From contig JAOHCJ010000017.1 in NCBI GenBank assembly GCA_028095445.1, positions 1 to 12,412 of the forward strand: a stretch of DNA of 12,412 nucleotides. The letters run 5' to 3'. This stretch comes from Candidatus Pelagibacter sp. GTDB taxonomy: Bacteria; Pseudomonadota; Alphaproteobacteria; Pelagibacterales; Pelagibacteraceae. Both the position numbers and the translations under genes were made by a program. Every line of letters begins with the position of its first letter. The stretch's first letter is position 1. Positions 1-7,666 of this stretch are shown here, piece by piece. The notes under the pieces are model-generated. The model was not told the origin of the DNA. It worked only from the letters and a program-made list of their open reading frames with translations, and did not search any database.

Positions 1-269
1 TTATTTGTAAATTTACCTTCAAAATTAATTCTCCCATCATTATTACTATTGGTATTTATAAAGCTTCTGCTTACTACTTTTGAATATAAGTTAATCTTTA
101 AAGAAGGATTTATTTCTAAATCTAAAAGATTTTCTTTCTGATTGATGCTTTCAGTTTTTAATATTGTCTCTTTATCTAACTTTTCTTGATTCCAAAACTT
201 GGAGTTTTTACTAAAAGAACAATTGGAAAAAATTAAAAATACTAATATTATTTTAAAGATATTATTCAC
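1..269 (-). CDS. Partial lipoprotein, BamB-like (N-terminal 89 residues)
   Basis: This gene runs off the left edge, so only its first 89 codons are visible. I place the start at GTG 267-269 because no ATG lies upstream or nearby in frame and the reading from there gives a lipoprotein signal: Lys at residue 6, a hydrophobic stretch IILVFLIF, then Cys17 in the context FSNC, a loose lipobox. The mature part begins with polar sequence containing KFWNQEK and later GRINFEGKF, which resembles the N-terminus of SAR11 proteins annotated as PQQ-repeat/BamB outer-membrane assembly lipoproteins. BamB belongs to the BAM complex that inserts beta-barrel proteins into the outer membrane. The start overlaps the stop of the preceding TPR gene by 8 bases, and a YfgM-like TPR protein next to BamB is a common arrangement in proteobacteria, which supports the call. 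The propeller repeats lie outside the window, so the family is inferred; the lipoprotein itself is well supported. Confidence 0.6.
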   Translation of the reverse strand, partial: MNNIFKIILVFLIFSNCSFSKNSKFWNQEKLDKETILKTESINQKENLLDLEINPSLKINLYSKVVSRSFINTNSNNDGRINFEGKFTN

Positions 270-907
270 TAAAGTCTCTATTAATTCTTTTTTGAGATTC
301 TAATTTTATTTCATTATTACTATTTTTTAATGTTAAAATTTTTTCAAAAAATTCTTTGGCTTTTTGTTTTTCATTTTTTGAATAAAAATATTCGGCCAAT
401 AGATATAATGCGTGAGATTTCCATATACTTTCTGAATTAATTATTGGATTTAATATTATGATCAGCTGATCAGCTGTTATTAGGTCAGAATTATAAAGTG
501 CTTTTTTATAAATAATTAAATTTTTAATTTCTTTTTTCTAAATTTGTTTTTTCAACTAAAATATTAAATAAGTCATTAACTTCATTTTTGTTTTCTATCA
601 GATTATTATCTATTAAAAAATATAGTGCTAGAGGTGAATAAGTGCCGTTTTTATTTTTTATTATTTCTTTCATCGAAGAAATAACATTTAATTTATCACC
701 ACTTTCATATTCAATTATTGTGCTATTATATTTATTTGCTAACTTTGTTAAATTACTATCTTTATATATTTTGTAAGAATAAATACTGAGTATAATTAAT
801 ATTAAAAAAGTTGATATCGATATTATAGTTTTTTTATTTTGTATAAAAAAATGTTTGATTTTTTCATTTCTGGTTGTTGTGTCTATTATATTAATTTCTT
901 CATCCAT
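262..907 (-). pseudogene. Frameshifted membrane-anchored TPR protein (YfgM-like)
   Basis: From ATG at 905-907 the frame is open to a stop at 524-526 (127 residues). If one A is skipped in the six-A run at 532-537, the frame continues without a stop for 89 more codons and ends at TAA 262-264, giving about 214 residues, a normal length for the YfgM/TPR_21 family. The continuation reads like real protein and contains a TPR-like helix pair (ALYLLAEYFYSKNEKQKAKEFFEKIL). The N-terminus is cytoplasmic and charged, followed by one membrane segment at about residues 27-46 and then helical sequence predicted to lie in the periplasm. YfgM-type proteins assist export and envelope folding near the Sec translocon and are often encoded beside bamB, as here. 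Two bases separate it from acnA and it overlaps the next gene by 8. The break may be a sequencing indel or a genuine mutation; I cannot tell which. Confidence 0.75.
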
Positions 908-909
908 AG

Positions 910-3579
910 CTAAATCATGTTCCTTAGTACATATTGCAGAATACCACCATTTTTATAATATTCTAATTCATTTTTCGTATCAATTCTGCAAAGCGTTTTG
1001 ATTTTTTTTATATCTCCAGACGTATATTTTATTTCTACTTGCACATGGTCAGATGGATTAACACCCCCTTGAATATCAATAATTGTAATTAACTCTGAAC
1101 CAATTAAATTTAGATTTGTTCTATTACTTCCTTCAGTAAATTGAAGAGGTAATACACCCATCCCAATTAAATTTGACCTATGAATTCTTTCAAAACTTTC
1201 TGCTATTACAACTTTTACACCTAGTAATTTTGTTCCTTTGGCGGCCCAATCTCTAGATGATCCAGTGCCATATTCTTTTCCACCAATTACTACTAAATCT
1301 GTTCCTCTTTTTTTATACTCTTCTACGGCACTATAAACTGGCATTACTTTACCTTCTGGGTATAATTTTGTAAAACCACCTTCTGTGCCAGGTGCCATCT
1401 CATTTTTTATTCTAATGTTTGCAAATGTTCCTCGCATCATAACTTCATGATTTCCCCTTCGAGAACCATAAGAGTTATAATCTTTAGGCAGTATTTGATG
1501 TTCCATAAAATATTCTCCAGTAGGGCTTTCTTTTTCAATGTTTCCAGCTGGAGAAATATGATCTGTTGTCACCATGTCTCCTAGAATTAAAAGTGGTCTT
1601 GCGTCTTTAATACTTTTAAAGCCTTCAGGTTTATCAGATAAGTTTTCAAAGAACGGTGGTTTTTTTACATATGTTGATCCTGAGTCCCAATTATAAATGC
1701 TTGTATTTTCAGTTTTAATTGCTTGCCATTGCTTAGGGCCTTCTGAAACATTTGAGTATCTTTTAATAAACATTTCTGCATTAAGAGCATCTCTTAAAGT
1801 ATCCTCTATCTCTTTATTTGATGGCCAAATATCTTTTAAAAAAATGTCTTTACCTTCTTTACTTTTGCCTAATGGTTCATTGTATAAATCAAATTCCATG
1901 TGACCTGCAAGAGCATATGCCACTACAAGTGGAGGTGAAGCTAGATAATTTGCTTTAATATGGGGAGATATTCTTCCTTCAAAATTTCGATTGCCTGACA
2001 ATACAGATACTGCGTATATATTTTCTTTTTCAATAGCTTTAACAATTTCCTCTGGCAAAGGTCCTGAATTTCCAATACAAGTGGTACAGCCATATCCTAC
2101 TAAGTTAAAACCTAGCTTATCTAAAAATATATTTAATCCAGCTTTTGCTAAATAATCAGTTACTACTTGTGATCCTGGAGCTAATGAGGTTTTTACCCAT
2201 GGTTTAGTTTCTAAACCAAGTTCAACAGCTTTTTTTGCTAACAACCCAGCTCCAATTAGAACATTTGGATTTGATGTATTAGTGCATGAAGTGATTGCTG
2301 CAATTAATATTGAGCCATCTTTAATTTCATAGCTAGTACCTGAAACTTTTGAAATACTTTTTTCTTTTCTTTTAGTTGCATCTTCAAATACTTTTTTAAA
2401 ATCTGTAGAGGAATCTGTTAACAAAACTTTGTCTTGAGGTCTTTTTGGTCCTGAGATTGTTGGAACGATCGTAGACATGTTTAATGATAATGTGTCAGTA
2501 AATTCAATTTCATCACTAGCCCATAAACCCTGTTCTTTTGCATATTTTTCAACAATATTTACTGTATTTTTGTCTCTTCCAGAAAATTTTAAATATTTTA
2601 ATGTTTCGTCATCAATTGGAAAATATCCACAAGTCGCTCCATATTCTGGAGCCATATTTGCAATCGTTGCTCTATCAGCAAGAGTTAAATTTTTTAAACC
2701 TTTTCCATAAAACTCAACAAATTTTCCTACAACACCTTTGTCTCTCAGCATTTTTACTACCGTTAATACTAAATCTGTAGCAGTTGTACCTTCGGGCATT
2801 TTATTAGTTACTTCAAATCCAATTACTTCTGGTATTAACATTGAAACTGGTTGACCTAACATTCCAGCTTCTGCTTCAATTCCACCAACACCCCAACCAA
2901 GAACTGATAAACCATTAACCATAGTAGTATGACTATCTGTTCCAACTAAAGTGTCTGGAAATAGATAATTTTCATCCTTATATTTTTCAGACCAAACTAC
3001 TTTTGATAAATATTCTAAATTAACTTGGTGACAAATTCCTGTTCCAGGTGGAACTATTCTAAAATTATTAAATGCTTGCTGTCCCCATTTTAAAAATGAA
3101 TATCTCTCACCATTTCTTTGAAATTCAATATCTACATTCTTTTCAAATGAGCTTGCATTTGCAGATTTATCAACTTGAACTGAGTGATCAATAACTAAGT
3201 CAACTGCCGATAATGGGTTAATTGTATTTGGGTCTTTATCTTTTTCTTTAACAGCCTCTCTCATAGCCGCAAGGTCAGCAACAGCTGGAATTCCTGTGTA
3301 ATCTTGCAATAAAACTCTTGCTGGCCTGTATGCTATTTCTGTAGAAGATTTTTTTGTCTTTAACCACTCTTTAATTGCTTCTATTTGATTTTTAGTAACA
3401 GTTAAATCATCTTCATGTCTTAATAAATTCTCTAATAAAACTTTAAGTGATTTTGGAAGTTTAGAAATTCCACTTAAACCATTTTTTTCAGCTTCTGATA
3501 AAGAATAATATTTGTATTCACTATTATTGATATTAATAGATCTTAAGCAGTTATATGAATTTTTATTTCCTGGTTTCAT
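910..3579 (-). CDS. acnA: Aconitate hydratase A
   Basis: Aconitase of the AcnA/IRP1 type, converting citrate to isocitrate through cis-aconitate in the TCA cycle in the cytoplasm. The 889-residue length is normal for this class. The three [4Fe-4S] ligands are visible: Cys432 in ITSCTNTSNP, and Cys498 and Cys501 in YGCTTCIGNSGP. Other family signatures are DYTGIPAVADLAAMR (93-107), LVGTDSHTTMVNGL (211-224), TTDHISPAGNI (671-681), GSRRGNHEVMMRGTF (705-719) and the swivel-domain loop GTGSSRDWAAKGTKLLG (771-787). The order of domains 1-3, linker and swivel domain 4 is intact. The start at 3577-3579 gives the usual N-terminus leading into YYSLSEAEKNGL. It lies 5 bases after the LysE-family gene and 2 bases before the TPR gene, and has no Shine-Dalgarno, so it is probably translated from a longer polycistronic message. 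No damage is seen. Confidence 0.98.
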   Translation of the reverse strand: MKPGNKNSYNCLRSININNSEYKYYSLSEAEKNGLSGISKLPKSLKVLLENLLRHEDDLTVTKNQIEAIKEWLKTKKSSTEIAYRPARVLLQDYTGIPAVADLAAMREAVKEKDKDPNTINPLSAVDLVIDHSVQVDKSANASSFEKNVDIEFQRNGERYSFLKWGQQAFNNFRIVPPGTGICHQVNLEYLSKVVWSEKYKDENYLFPDTLVGTDSHTTMVNGLSVLGWGVGGIEAEAGMLGQPVSMLIPEVIGFEVTNKMPEGTTATDLVLTVVKMLRDKGVVGKFVEFYGKGLKNLTLADRATIANMAPEYGATCGYFPIDDETLKYLKFSGRDKNTVNIVEKYAKEQGLWASDEIEFTDTLSLNMSTIVPTISGPKRPQDKVLLTDSSTDFKKVFEDATKRKEKSISKVSGTSYEIKDGSILIAAITSCTNTSNPNVLIGAGLLAKKAVELGLETKPWVKTSLAPGSQVVTDYLAKAGLNIFLDKLGFNLVGYGCTTCIGNSGPLPEEIVKAIEKENIYAVSVLSGNRNFEGRISPHIKANYLASPPLVVAYALAGHMEFDLYNEPLGKSKEGKDIFLKDIWPSNKEIEDTLRDALNAEMFIKRYSNVSEGPKQWQAIKTENTSIYNWDSGSTYVKKPPFFENLSDKPEGFKSIKDARPLLILGDMVTTDHISPAGNIEKESPTGEYFMEHQILPKDYNSYGSRRGNHEVMMRGTFANIRIKNEMAPGTEGGFTKLYPEGKVMPVYSAVEEYKKRGTDLVVIGGKEYGTGSSRDWAAKGTKLLGVKVVIAESFERIHRSNLIGMGVLPLQFTEGSNRTNLNLIGSELITIIDIQGGVNPSDHVQVEIKYTSGDIKKIKTLCRIDTKNELEYYKNGGILQYVLRNMI

Positions 3580-3584
3580 TTAGT

Positions 3585-4172
3585 TTAGATGTAGAACCCT
3601 ATTATACAAACGATAAGTAGCAATGACATAACATAATTAAATCGTTTAATAAAATTATTATTTGTCGCAAAATTCCTCAAAAATTTACCAAAAAAAGCCC
3701 AGGTAGTAATACTTGTCAAAGCTGTTAAGGAGCAAACCACTATAACTGTTAAAGAACTATTAATATAGTCATCTTCTATTACAAAATTTGATATTAAAGT
3801 AATAGCTGCCATTACACCTTTAGGATTTAAGAATTGAAATACAAAAGTGTCAATAAATCTTACTGGGTTGATTTTTTCACCTTCTTTAGCTGGTGTAGAA
3901 AATGAAATTTTATAAGCTAAATATAATAAAAAAAAAGTTCCTAATAGTCTAATCACTTCTTGTATTGTGGGATATTTCAAGAAAGTTGATATCAATACAA
4001 AGTTGACCAAAATAACTAAGGCCGTATAACCTAACCAAACACCTAAAATTGATGGTATTGTTTTTTTTATTCCAAAATTAAAACCTGAAAAAGATGCTAC
4101 TGCATTATTTGGTCCTGGTGTAAAACCCAAAGACAAAGAAATTCCAATCAATAAGAATAGTTCAGGATGCAT
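3585..4172 (-). CDS. LysE/RhtB-family amino-acid exporter
   Basis: A 195-residue integral membrane protein with about six hydrophobic segments, the usual size and layout of the LysE/RhtB translocator family. The family signature sits near the N-terminus as GFTPGPNNAVASFSG (16-30), and NPKGVMAA (about 115-122) matches the second conserved stretch. Members export amino acids or small derivatives (lysine, arginine, homoserine, threonine) across the inner membrane; the substrate cannot be read from the sequence. It begins 7 bases after the csaA-like gene and stops 5 bases before acnA, so it is very likely co-transcribed with both. No ribosome binding site is visible before the ATG. Nothing in it points to a link with aconitase, and the grouping may reflect genome compaction rather than shared function. 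Confidence 0.88.
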   Translation of the reverse strand: MHPELFLLIGISLSLGFTPGPNNAVASFSGFNFGIKKTIPSILGVWLGYTALVILVNFVLISTFLKYPTIQEVIRLLGTFFLLYLAYKISFSTPAKEGEKINPVRFIDTFVFQFLNPKGVMAAITLISNFVIEDDYINSSLTVIVVCSLTALTSITTWAFFGKFLRNFATNNNFIKRFNYVMSLLLIVCIIGFYI

Positions 4173-4179
4173 AAAGAAA

Positions 4180-4521
4180 CTAAGCTATTGGAAGTCCATT
4201 CTCAGATTCTTGAGATGGATGAACTAATATAACCTTTCCTTCTTTATCAATTGATCCTAAAATGAGAACTTGAGAAACAACTCCTGCTATATTTTTTTCT
4301 GCAAAATTACAAACACCAACAACTTGTTTACCTTTCAACTTTTCTTCATTGTAATAATGGGTAATTTGAGCAGAAGATTGTTTGATACCTATCTCTTTTC
4401 CAAAATCAACTTCTATAACTAAAGATGGTTTTCTTGCTTTTTCATTTTTTTTAACTGATACCACAGTACCAACTCTAATATCTACTTTATCAAAAATATC
4501 ATAGGTTATTTGTTCTTTCAT
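4180..4521 (-). CDS. csaA: CsaA-like tRNA-binding-domain protein
   Basis: A 113-residue single-domain OB-fold protein of the tRNA-binding (EMAP/Trbp111-like) family. It carries the CsaA pattern almost throughout: FDKVDIRVGTV (10-20), EKARKPSLVIEVDFG (27-41), IGIKQSSAQIT (44-54), LKGKQVVGVCNF (62-73) and IAGVVSQVLILG (78-89). CsaA proteins are small cytoplasmic dimers reported to bind tRNA-like structures and to show export-chaperone activity in Bacillus; the cellular role in alphaproteobacteria is not settled. The length matches the family (about 110 residues). It is the first gene of the minus-strand run, and its ATG lies only 27 bases from the ATG of the divergent argE, so its promoter must lie within that gap and inside argE. 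The leader is predicted to be very short, with no Shine-Dalgarno. Confidence 0.9.
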   Translation of the reverse strand: MKEQITYDIFDKVDIRVGTVVSVKKNEKARKPSLVIEVDFGKEIGIKQSSAQITHYYNEEKLKGKQVVGVCNFAEKNIAGVVSQVLILGSIDKEGKVILVHPSQESENGLPIA

Positions 4522-4529
4522 ATATTTAA

Positions 4530-4540
4530 TATATAATAGT
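4530..4540 (+). promoter_or_regulatory. Shared symmetrical -10 element of the csaA/argE divergent promoter
   Basis: TATAATA at 4532-4538 gives a perfect TATAAT -10 on the plus strand (4532-4537) and TATTAT on the minus strand (4533-4538). It sits exactly midway between the two start codons, with 10 bases to each ATG. A weak plus-strand -35, TTGTTC, lies at 4510-4515 with 16-base spacing, inside csaA. Transcription would begin about 5 bases before each ATG, so both messages should be nearly leaderless. Seen in sequence; transcription start is inferred. Confidence 0.55.
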
Positions 4541-4548
4541 TGTTAAAT

Positions 4549-5739
4549 ATGAGTACAGAAAATAATTCAAAGCTATTGTATGACAATTCAGTTCAAATTT
4601 TAACAGACTTAATAGCTTTTAAAACTATTTCAGGAGAAGATAACAGCTCATTAATTGATTATTGTGATGATATCTTAAAAAAGTTAGGTGCTACTTCTTT
4701 TAGAACCTATGATGATGAAAAAAAAAGAGTAAATTTATTTGCCACACTAAAATCTAAAAATTCAAATAGTAAGAAGCCAATTATTTTGTCAGGCCACACA
4801 GATGTTGTTCCTGTTTCAAAAGGTTGGAGTTCTGATCCTTTTACCGCAACTATTAAAGGTGATAAATTATACGGAAGAGGTTCGTGTGATATGAAAGGTT
4901 TTATTGCGTGTGCTTTAGCTTATGCACCTATTTATTCAAAATCAAATTTAGATAGAGATATTCATTTTTCATTTACATTTGATGAAGAAACAGCGTGCCA
5001 GGGTGCGCCTATACTCATAGAGGAATTAAAAAAAAGAGATATTAAAGATGGTATTTGTATTATTGGTGAGCCAACTAATATGAAAATTATTGATGCTCAC
5101 AAGGGATGCTATGAATACACAACTTATTTTAAAGGTTTGGCAGGACATAGTTCAGCGCCTCATAAAGGTGTAAGTGCTGTTGAATATGCATCAAGATATG
5201 TAAATAAATTAATTGAGCTTAGAGAAAAACTTAAAAGTAGAGCACCTAAAGACTCTATTTTTGATCCACCTCACTCTACCCTTTCTATTGGTGGTGTGTT
5301 TGGTGGTATTGCTCACAATGTAATAGCAGATAAATGTCATGTTAACTGGGAAACACGACCAGTTGTTAAAGAAGATGGCATATTTTTAAATCAAGAAATT
5401 GACAAATATGCAAACGAGGTGTTGTTACCTGAAATGAAAAAAGTTTTTCCTAATTCCTCAATTGAAAAAAATATTATTGGGGAAATAATTGGGTTTGATA
5501 GAGAAGATAAGTCAGATGCTTGTGAGCTGATTTCTAGTCTAACAGGTGATAATTCTAGACAAGTTGTTTCATTTGGAACTGAAGCAGGTTTATTTCAAGA
5601 AATTGGGATTAGTACAGTTGTCTGTGGTCCAGGATCAATTGATCAAGCTCATAAAATTGATGAGTTCATTGTTTTGGACGAACTTAAAAAATGTTTAAAC
5701 TTACTTGATGGCATCAAAGCAGACTCTGTTCCAAATTAA
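4549..5739 (+). CDS. argE: Acetylornithine deacetylase-type M20 amidohydrolase
   Basis: An M20-family metallohydrolase closest in motif content to proteobacterial ArgE, which removes the acetyl group from N-acetylornithine in arginine synthesis. I prefer the ATG at 4549 (396 residues) to the in-frame TTG at 4540, because the TTG falls just after the -10 element. Visible dinuclear-metal and catalytic residues, numbered from this ATG, are His83 and Asp85 in SGHTDVVP, Asp114 in GRGSCDMKGF, Glu146-Glu147 in FDEETACQGA, Glu174 in GEPTN, and His368 in the C-terminal DQAHKIDEF. The dimerisation domain (about 180-295) carries GLAGHSSAPHKG. It lies 38 bases upstream of an allantoin-degradation operon on the same strand. 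M20 relatives include allantoate and ureidoglycolate amidohydrolases, but those use a different motif set, so ArgE is the better reading; a catabolic N-acyl substrate remains possible. Confidence 0.87.
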   Translation: MSTENNSKLLYDNSVQILTDLIAFKTISGEDNSSLIDYCDDILKKLGATSFRTYDDEKKRVNLFATLKSKNSNSKKPIILSGHTDVVPVSKGWSSDPFTATIKGDKLYGRGSCDMKGFIACALAYAPIYSKSNLDRDIHFSFTFDEETACQGAPILIEELKKRDIKDGICIIGEPTNMKIIDAHKGCYEYTTYFKGLAGHSSAPHKGVSAVEYASRYVNKLIELREKLKSRAPKDSIFDPPHSTLSIGGVFGGIAHNVIADKCHVNWETRPVVKEDGIFLNQEIDKYANEVLLPEMKKVFPNSSIEKNIIGEIIGFDREDKSDACELISSLTGDNSRQVVSFGTEAGLFQEIGISTVVCGPGSIDQAHKIDEFIVLDELKKCLNLLDGIKADSVPN

Positions 5740-5742
5740 TAA

Positions 5743-5772
5743 ATTGTTAAACAATACAAAGTAAATTATAAT
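5743..5772 (+). promoter_or_regulatory. Promoter with palindromic operator-like site before puuE
   Basis: A TTGTTA -35 (5744-5749) and a perfect TATAAT -10 (5767-5772) are separated by exactly 17 bases. The -35 lies inside a perfect dyad, ATTGTT-A-AACAAT (5743-5755), which would suit binding of a dimeric regulator that blocks or positions RNA polymerase. The -10 ends 5 bases before the puuE ATG at 5778, so transcription is predicted to start at or next to the start codon, giving a leaderless message; no Shine-Dalgarno is present. The pattern is seen directly; its use is inferred. Confidence 0.55.
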
Positions 5773-5777
5773 TTTTT

Positions 5778-6680
5778 ATGTCTAAAAAAGATCCAAGAGA
5801 TATGATTGGGTATGGCTCCAAAGGTAAAAAAATTAAATGGCCTGGTAATGCACATATAGCTGTTCAAATAGTTTTGAATTACGAGGAAGGAGCTGAAAAT
5901 TGTGTTCTAAATGGTGACAATAACTCAGAAATTTTTTTATCAGAAATTATAGGTGCCCAACCTGTAAAAGGTAGACATATAAATATGGAGTCTCTTTATG
6001 AATATGGTTCAAGAGCAGGATTTTGGAGGTTGCACAAACTATTTCAGGAAAAGAAAATTCCTATAACAGTTTTTGGAGTTGGTATGGCTTTAGAGAAAAA
6101 CCCTGAAGTTTGTAAAGCTATAATGGAAGCTGATTATGAGATTGCATCTCATGGGTGGAGATGGATTGATTATCAAAATATCAAAAAATCTGAAGAAAAA
6201 AAACATATGAATCTTGCAATTAAAGCTCATACAAAAATTTTTGGAAAAAGACCTACTGGTTGGTATGCAGGTAGATGTAGCCCCAACACTAGAGACTTAA
6301 TTATGGAAGATGGTGGTTTTTTATATGATAGTGACTCATATAGTGATGACTTGCCGTATTGGGAAACTAGAAATAAGAAAAAGCAATTAATTATTCCTTA
6401 TACGTTAGATAACAACGATATGCGATTTGCAACCAATCAAGGGTTTAATACAGGTGATCATTTTTTTTCTTATTTAAAAGATAGTTTTGATGCTTTATAT
6501 GAGGAAGGGCAAACAAACCCAAAGATGATGTCGGTGGGATTACACTGCAGATTGGTTGGAAAACCTGGTAGAATTCAATCTTTAAAGAAATTCCTAGATT
6601 ATATTCTTAAACATGAAGGTGTGTGGATATGTAAGAGAATTGATATAGCCAATCACTGGATTAAAAACTATTCTAAATAA
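5778..6680 (+). CDS. puuE: Allantoinase, PuuE type (polysaccharide-deacetylase fold)
   Basis: A 300-residue protein of the PuuE family, which hydrolyses allantoin to allantoate in the cytoplasm. PuuE is unrelated to the classical amidohydrolase allantoinase: it was recruited from the NodB/polysaccharide deacetylase fold and is described as not needing metal. The sequence agrees: the deacetylase TFDD motif is replaced by NYEEG (34-38) and the usual HxxxH metal pair is reduced to SHGWRW (124-129). Other family signatures are DMIGYG (8-13), MESLYEYGSRAGFWR (70-84), YAGRCSPNTR (163-172), DSDSYSDDLPYW (184-195) and GLHCRLVGKPGR (254-265). The stop shares one base with the allantoicase start (TAATG), so the two are translationally coupled. 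The two following genes carry out the next two steps of the same pathway, which fixes the role better than the fold alone. Confidence 0.95.
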   Translation: MSKKDPRDMIGYGSKGKKIKWPGNAHIAVQIVLNYEEGAENCVLNGDNNSEIFLSEIIGAQPVKGRHINMESLYEYGSRAGFWRLHKLFQEKKIPITVFGVGMALEKNPEVCKAIMEADYEIASHGWRWIDYQNIKKSEEKKHMNLAIKAHTKIFGKRPTGWYAGRCSPNTRDLIMEDGGFLYDSDSYSDDLPYWETRNKKKQLIIPYTLDNNDMRFATNQGFNTGDHFFSYLKDSFDALYEEGQTNPKMMSVGLHCRLVGKPGRIQSLKKFLDYILKHEGVWICKRIDIANHWIKNYSK

Positions 6681-7666
6681 TGTCAAAAAAAATTATTTTT
6701 ACAAATGGTCTTATTGATTTAGCTCAACCTAGGCTAGGCACCAAAATTATATTTAAAACTGACGACTTTTTTGCTTCAGCTAATAGAATTATTGAACCTT
6801 TACCAGCAGTTTTTAAAGAGGGGCTTTTTGATAAAAATGGTAAATGGATGGACGGTTGGGAGTCTAGAAGAAAAAGAACTAAAGGACATGACTATATAAT
6901 TTTAAAATTAGGAAAACCTGGTTCTATTAAAAAAGTTGACGTTGATACATCACACTTTAATGGAAACCAGCCAGCAATGATTTCTATTGAAGGAACAAAC
7001 TCTAATTCAAATAAAATAAATCAATTAAGGTGGAAATCATTACTTACTAAAAAAAAAATACGAGCAAATAACCATCACTTTTATAGTATAAATAATAAAA
7101 ATATTTTTACACATATAAAATTTAATATTTTTCCTGATGGTGGGGTTGCTCGGTTAAGATTATTTGGCTCAATTGCTAAATCTAATAAACTAAAAAATAA
7201 AAAAACAAATCTTGCATCACTACTAGATGGGGCATCTGTGATTGCTTGCAATAATGAACACTTTGGTAAAGCTGAAAATGTTTTGGCGCCTGGTAAGGCT
7301 AAAAACATGGGTGACGGATGGGAAACAAGAAGAAGGCGTGGTGAAGGATTTGATTGGTTAATATTAAATTCTTTAGATGGAAAAGAAATTGATAAGATTG
7401 AAATATCCACTCATCATTTTAAAGGTAATTTTCCAAGCTATTGTTCATTACAGGCTGCATACATACCAACGTCAAAAAACTCTAAAATAATTGTAAATTC
7501 TTCAGTCAAATGGAAATATTTATTAAAAGGTGCAAAACTATCATCTAATAAAATACATATTTTTAAAAATAATTTAATGAAAAAAGATAAAATTAATTTT
7601 ATAAAAATAAATATTTTTCCAGATGGTGGAATATCCCGATTTAGAATTTATGGAAAAAACATATGA
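6680..7666 (+). CDS. alc: Allantoicase
   Basis: A 328-residue allantoicase, which cleaves allantoate to ureidoglycolate and urea. The family is built from two copies of one beta-rich domain, and both are intact: copy 1 has DGWESRRKR (58-66), SHFNGN (91-96) and NIFPDGGVARLRLFG (149-163); copy 2 has DGWETRRRR (212-220), HHFKGN (245-250) and NIFPDGGISRFRIYG (311-325). Length and spacing are normal. The ATG overlaps the puuE stop by one base and the TGA overlaps the allA start by four (ATGA), so translation of all three is probably coupled. Choosing allantoicase rather than allantoate amidohydrolase means that nitrogen leaves as urea, not ammonia, which matters because no urease is encoded in the window. 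Codon use and AT content match the neighbours. Confidence 0.96.
   Translation: MSKKIIFTNGLIDLAQPRLGTKIIFKTDDFFASANRIIEPLPAVFKEGLFDKNGKWMDGWESRRKRTKGHDYIILKLGKPGSIKKVDVDTSHFNGNQPAMISIEGTNSNSNKINQLRWKSLLTKKKIRANNHHFYSINNKNIFTHIKFNIFPDGGVARLRLFGSIAKSNKLKNKKTNLASLLDGASVIACNNEHFGKAENVLAPGKAKNMGDGWETRRRRGEGFDWLILNSLDGKEIDKIEISTHHFKGNFPSYCSLQAAYIPTSKNSKIIVNSSVKWKYLLKGAKLSSNKIHIFKNNLMKKDKINFIKINIFPDGGISRFRIYGKNI

Noticed and set aside
459..472. Perfect 14-base palindrome TGATCAGCTGATCA with two GATC sites
   Set aside because: It falls inside the coding sequence of the TPR gene's second frame, where it encodes ordinary residues (Ala-Asp-Gln-Leu-Ile); no second copy was noticed, so chance is the likeliest cause.
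2477..2780. Two overlapping plus-strand open frames (77 and 80 codons) inside acnA
   Set aside because: Both lie antisense to intact aconitase coding sequence and show no start signals or recognisable domain.
7081..7410. Minus-strand open frame of 109 codons inside allantoicase
   Set aside because: Antisense to the second allantoicase domain; Ser/Pro/Leu-rich translation is typical of a shadow frame.
6737..7663. Internal duplication in allantoicase (DGWE-TRR and IFPDGG motifs each seen twice)
   Set aside because: The two-domain repeat is the normal architecture of the allantoicase family and not a recent duplication.
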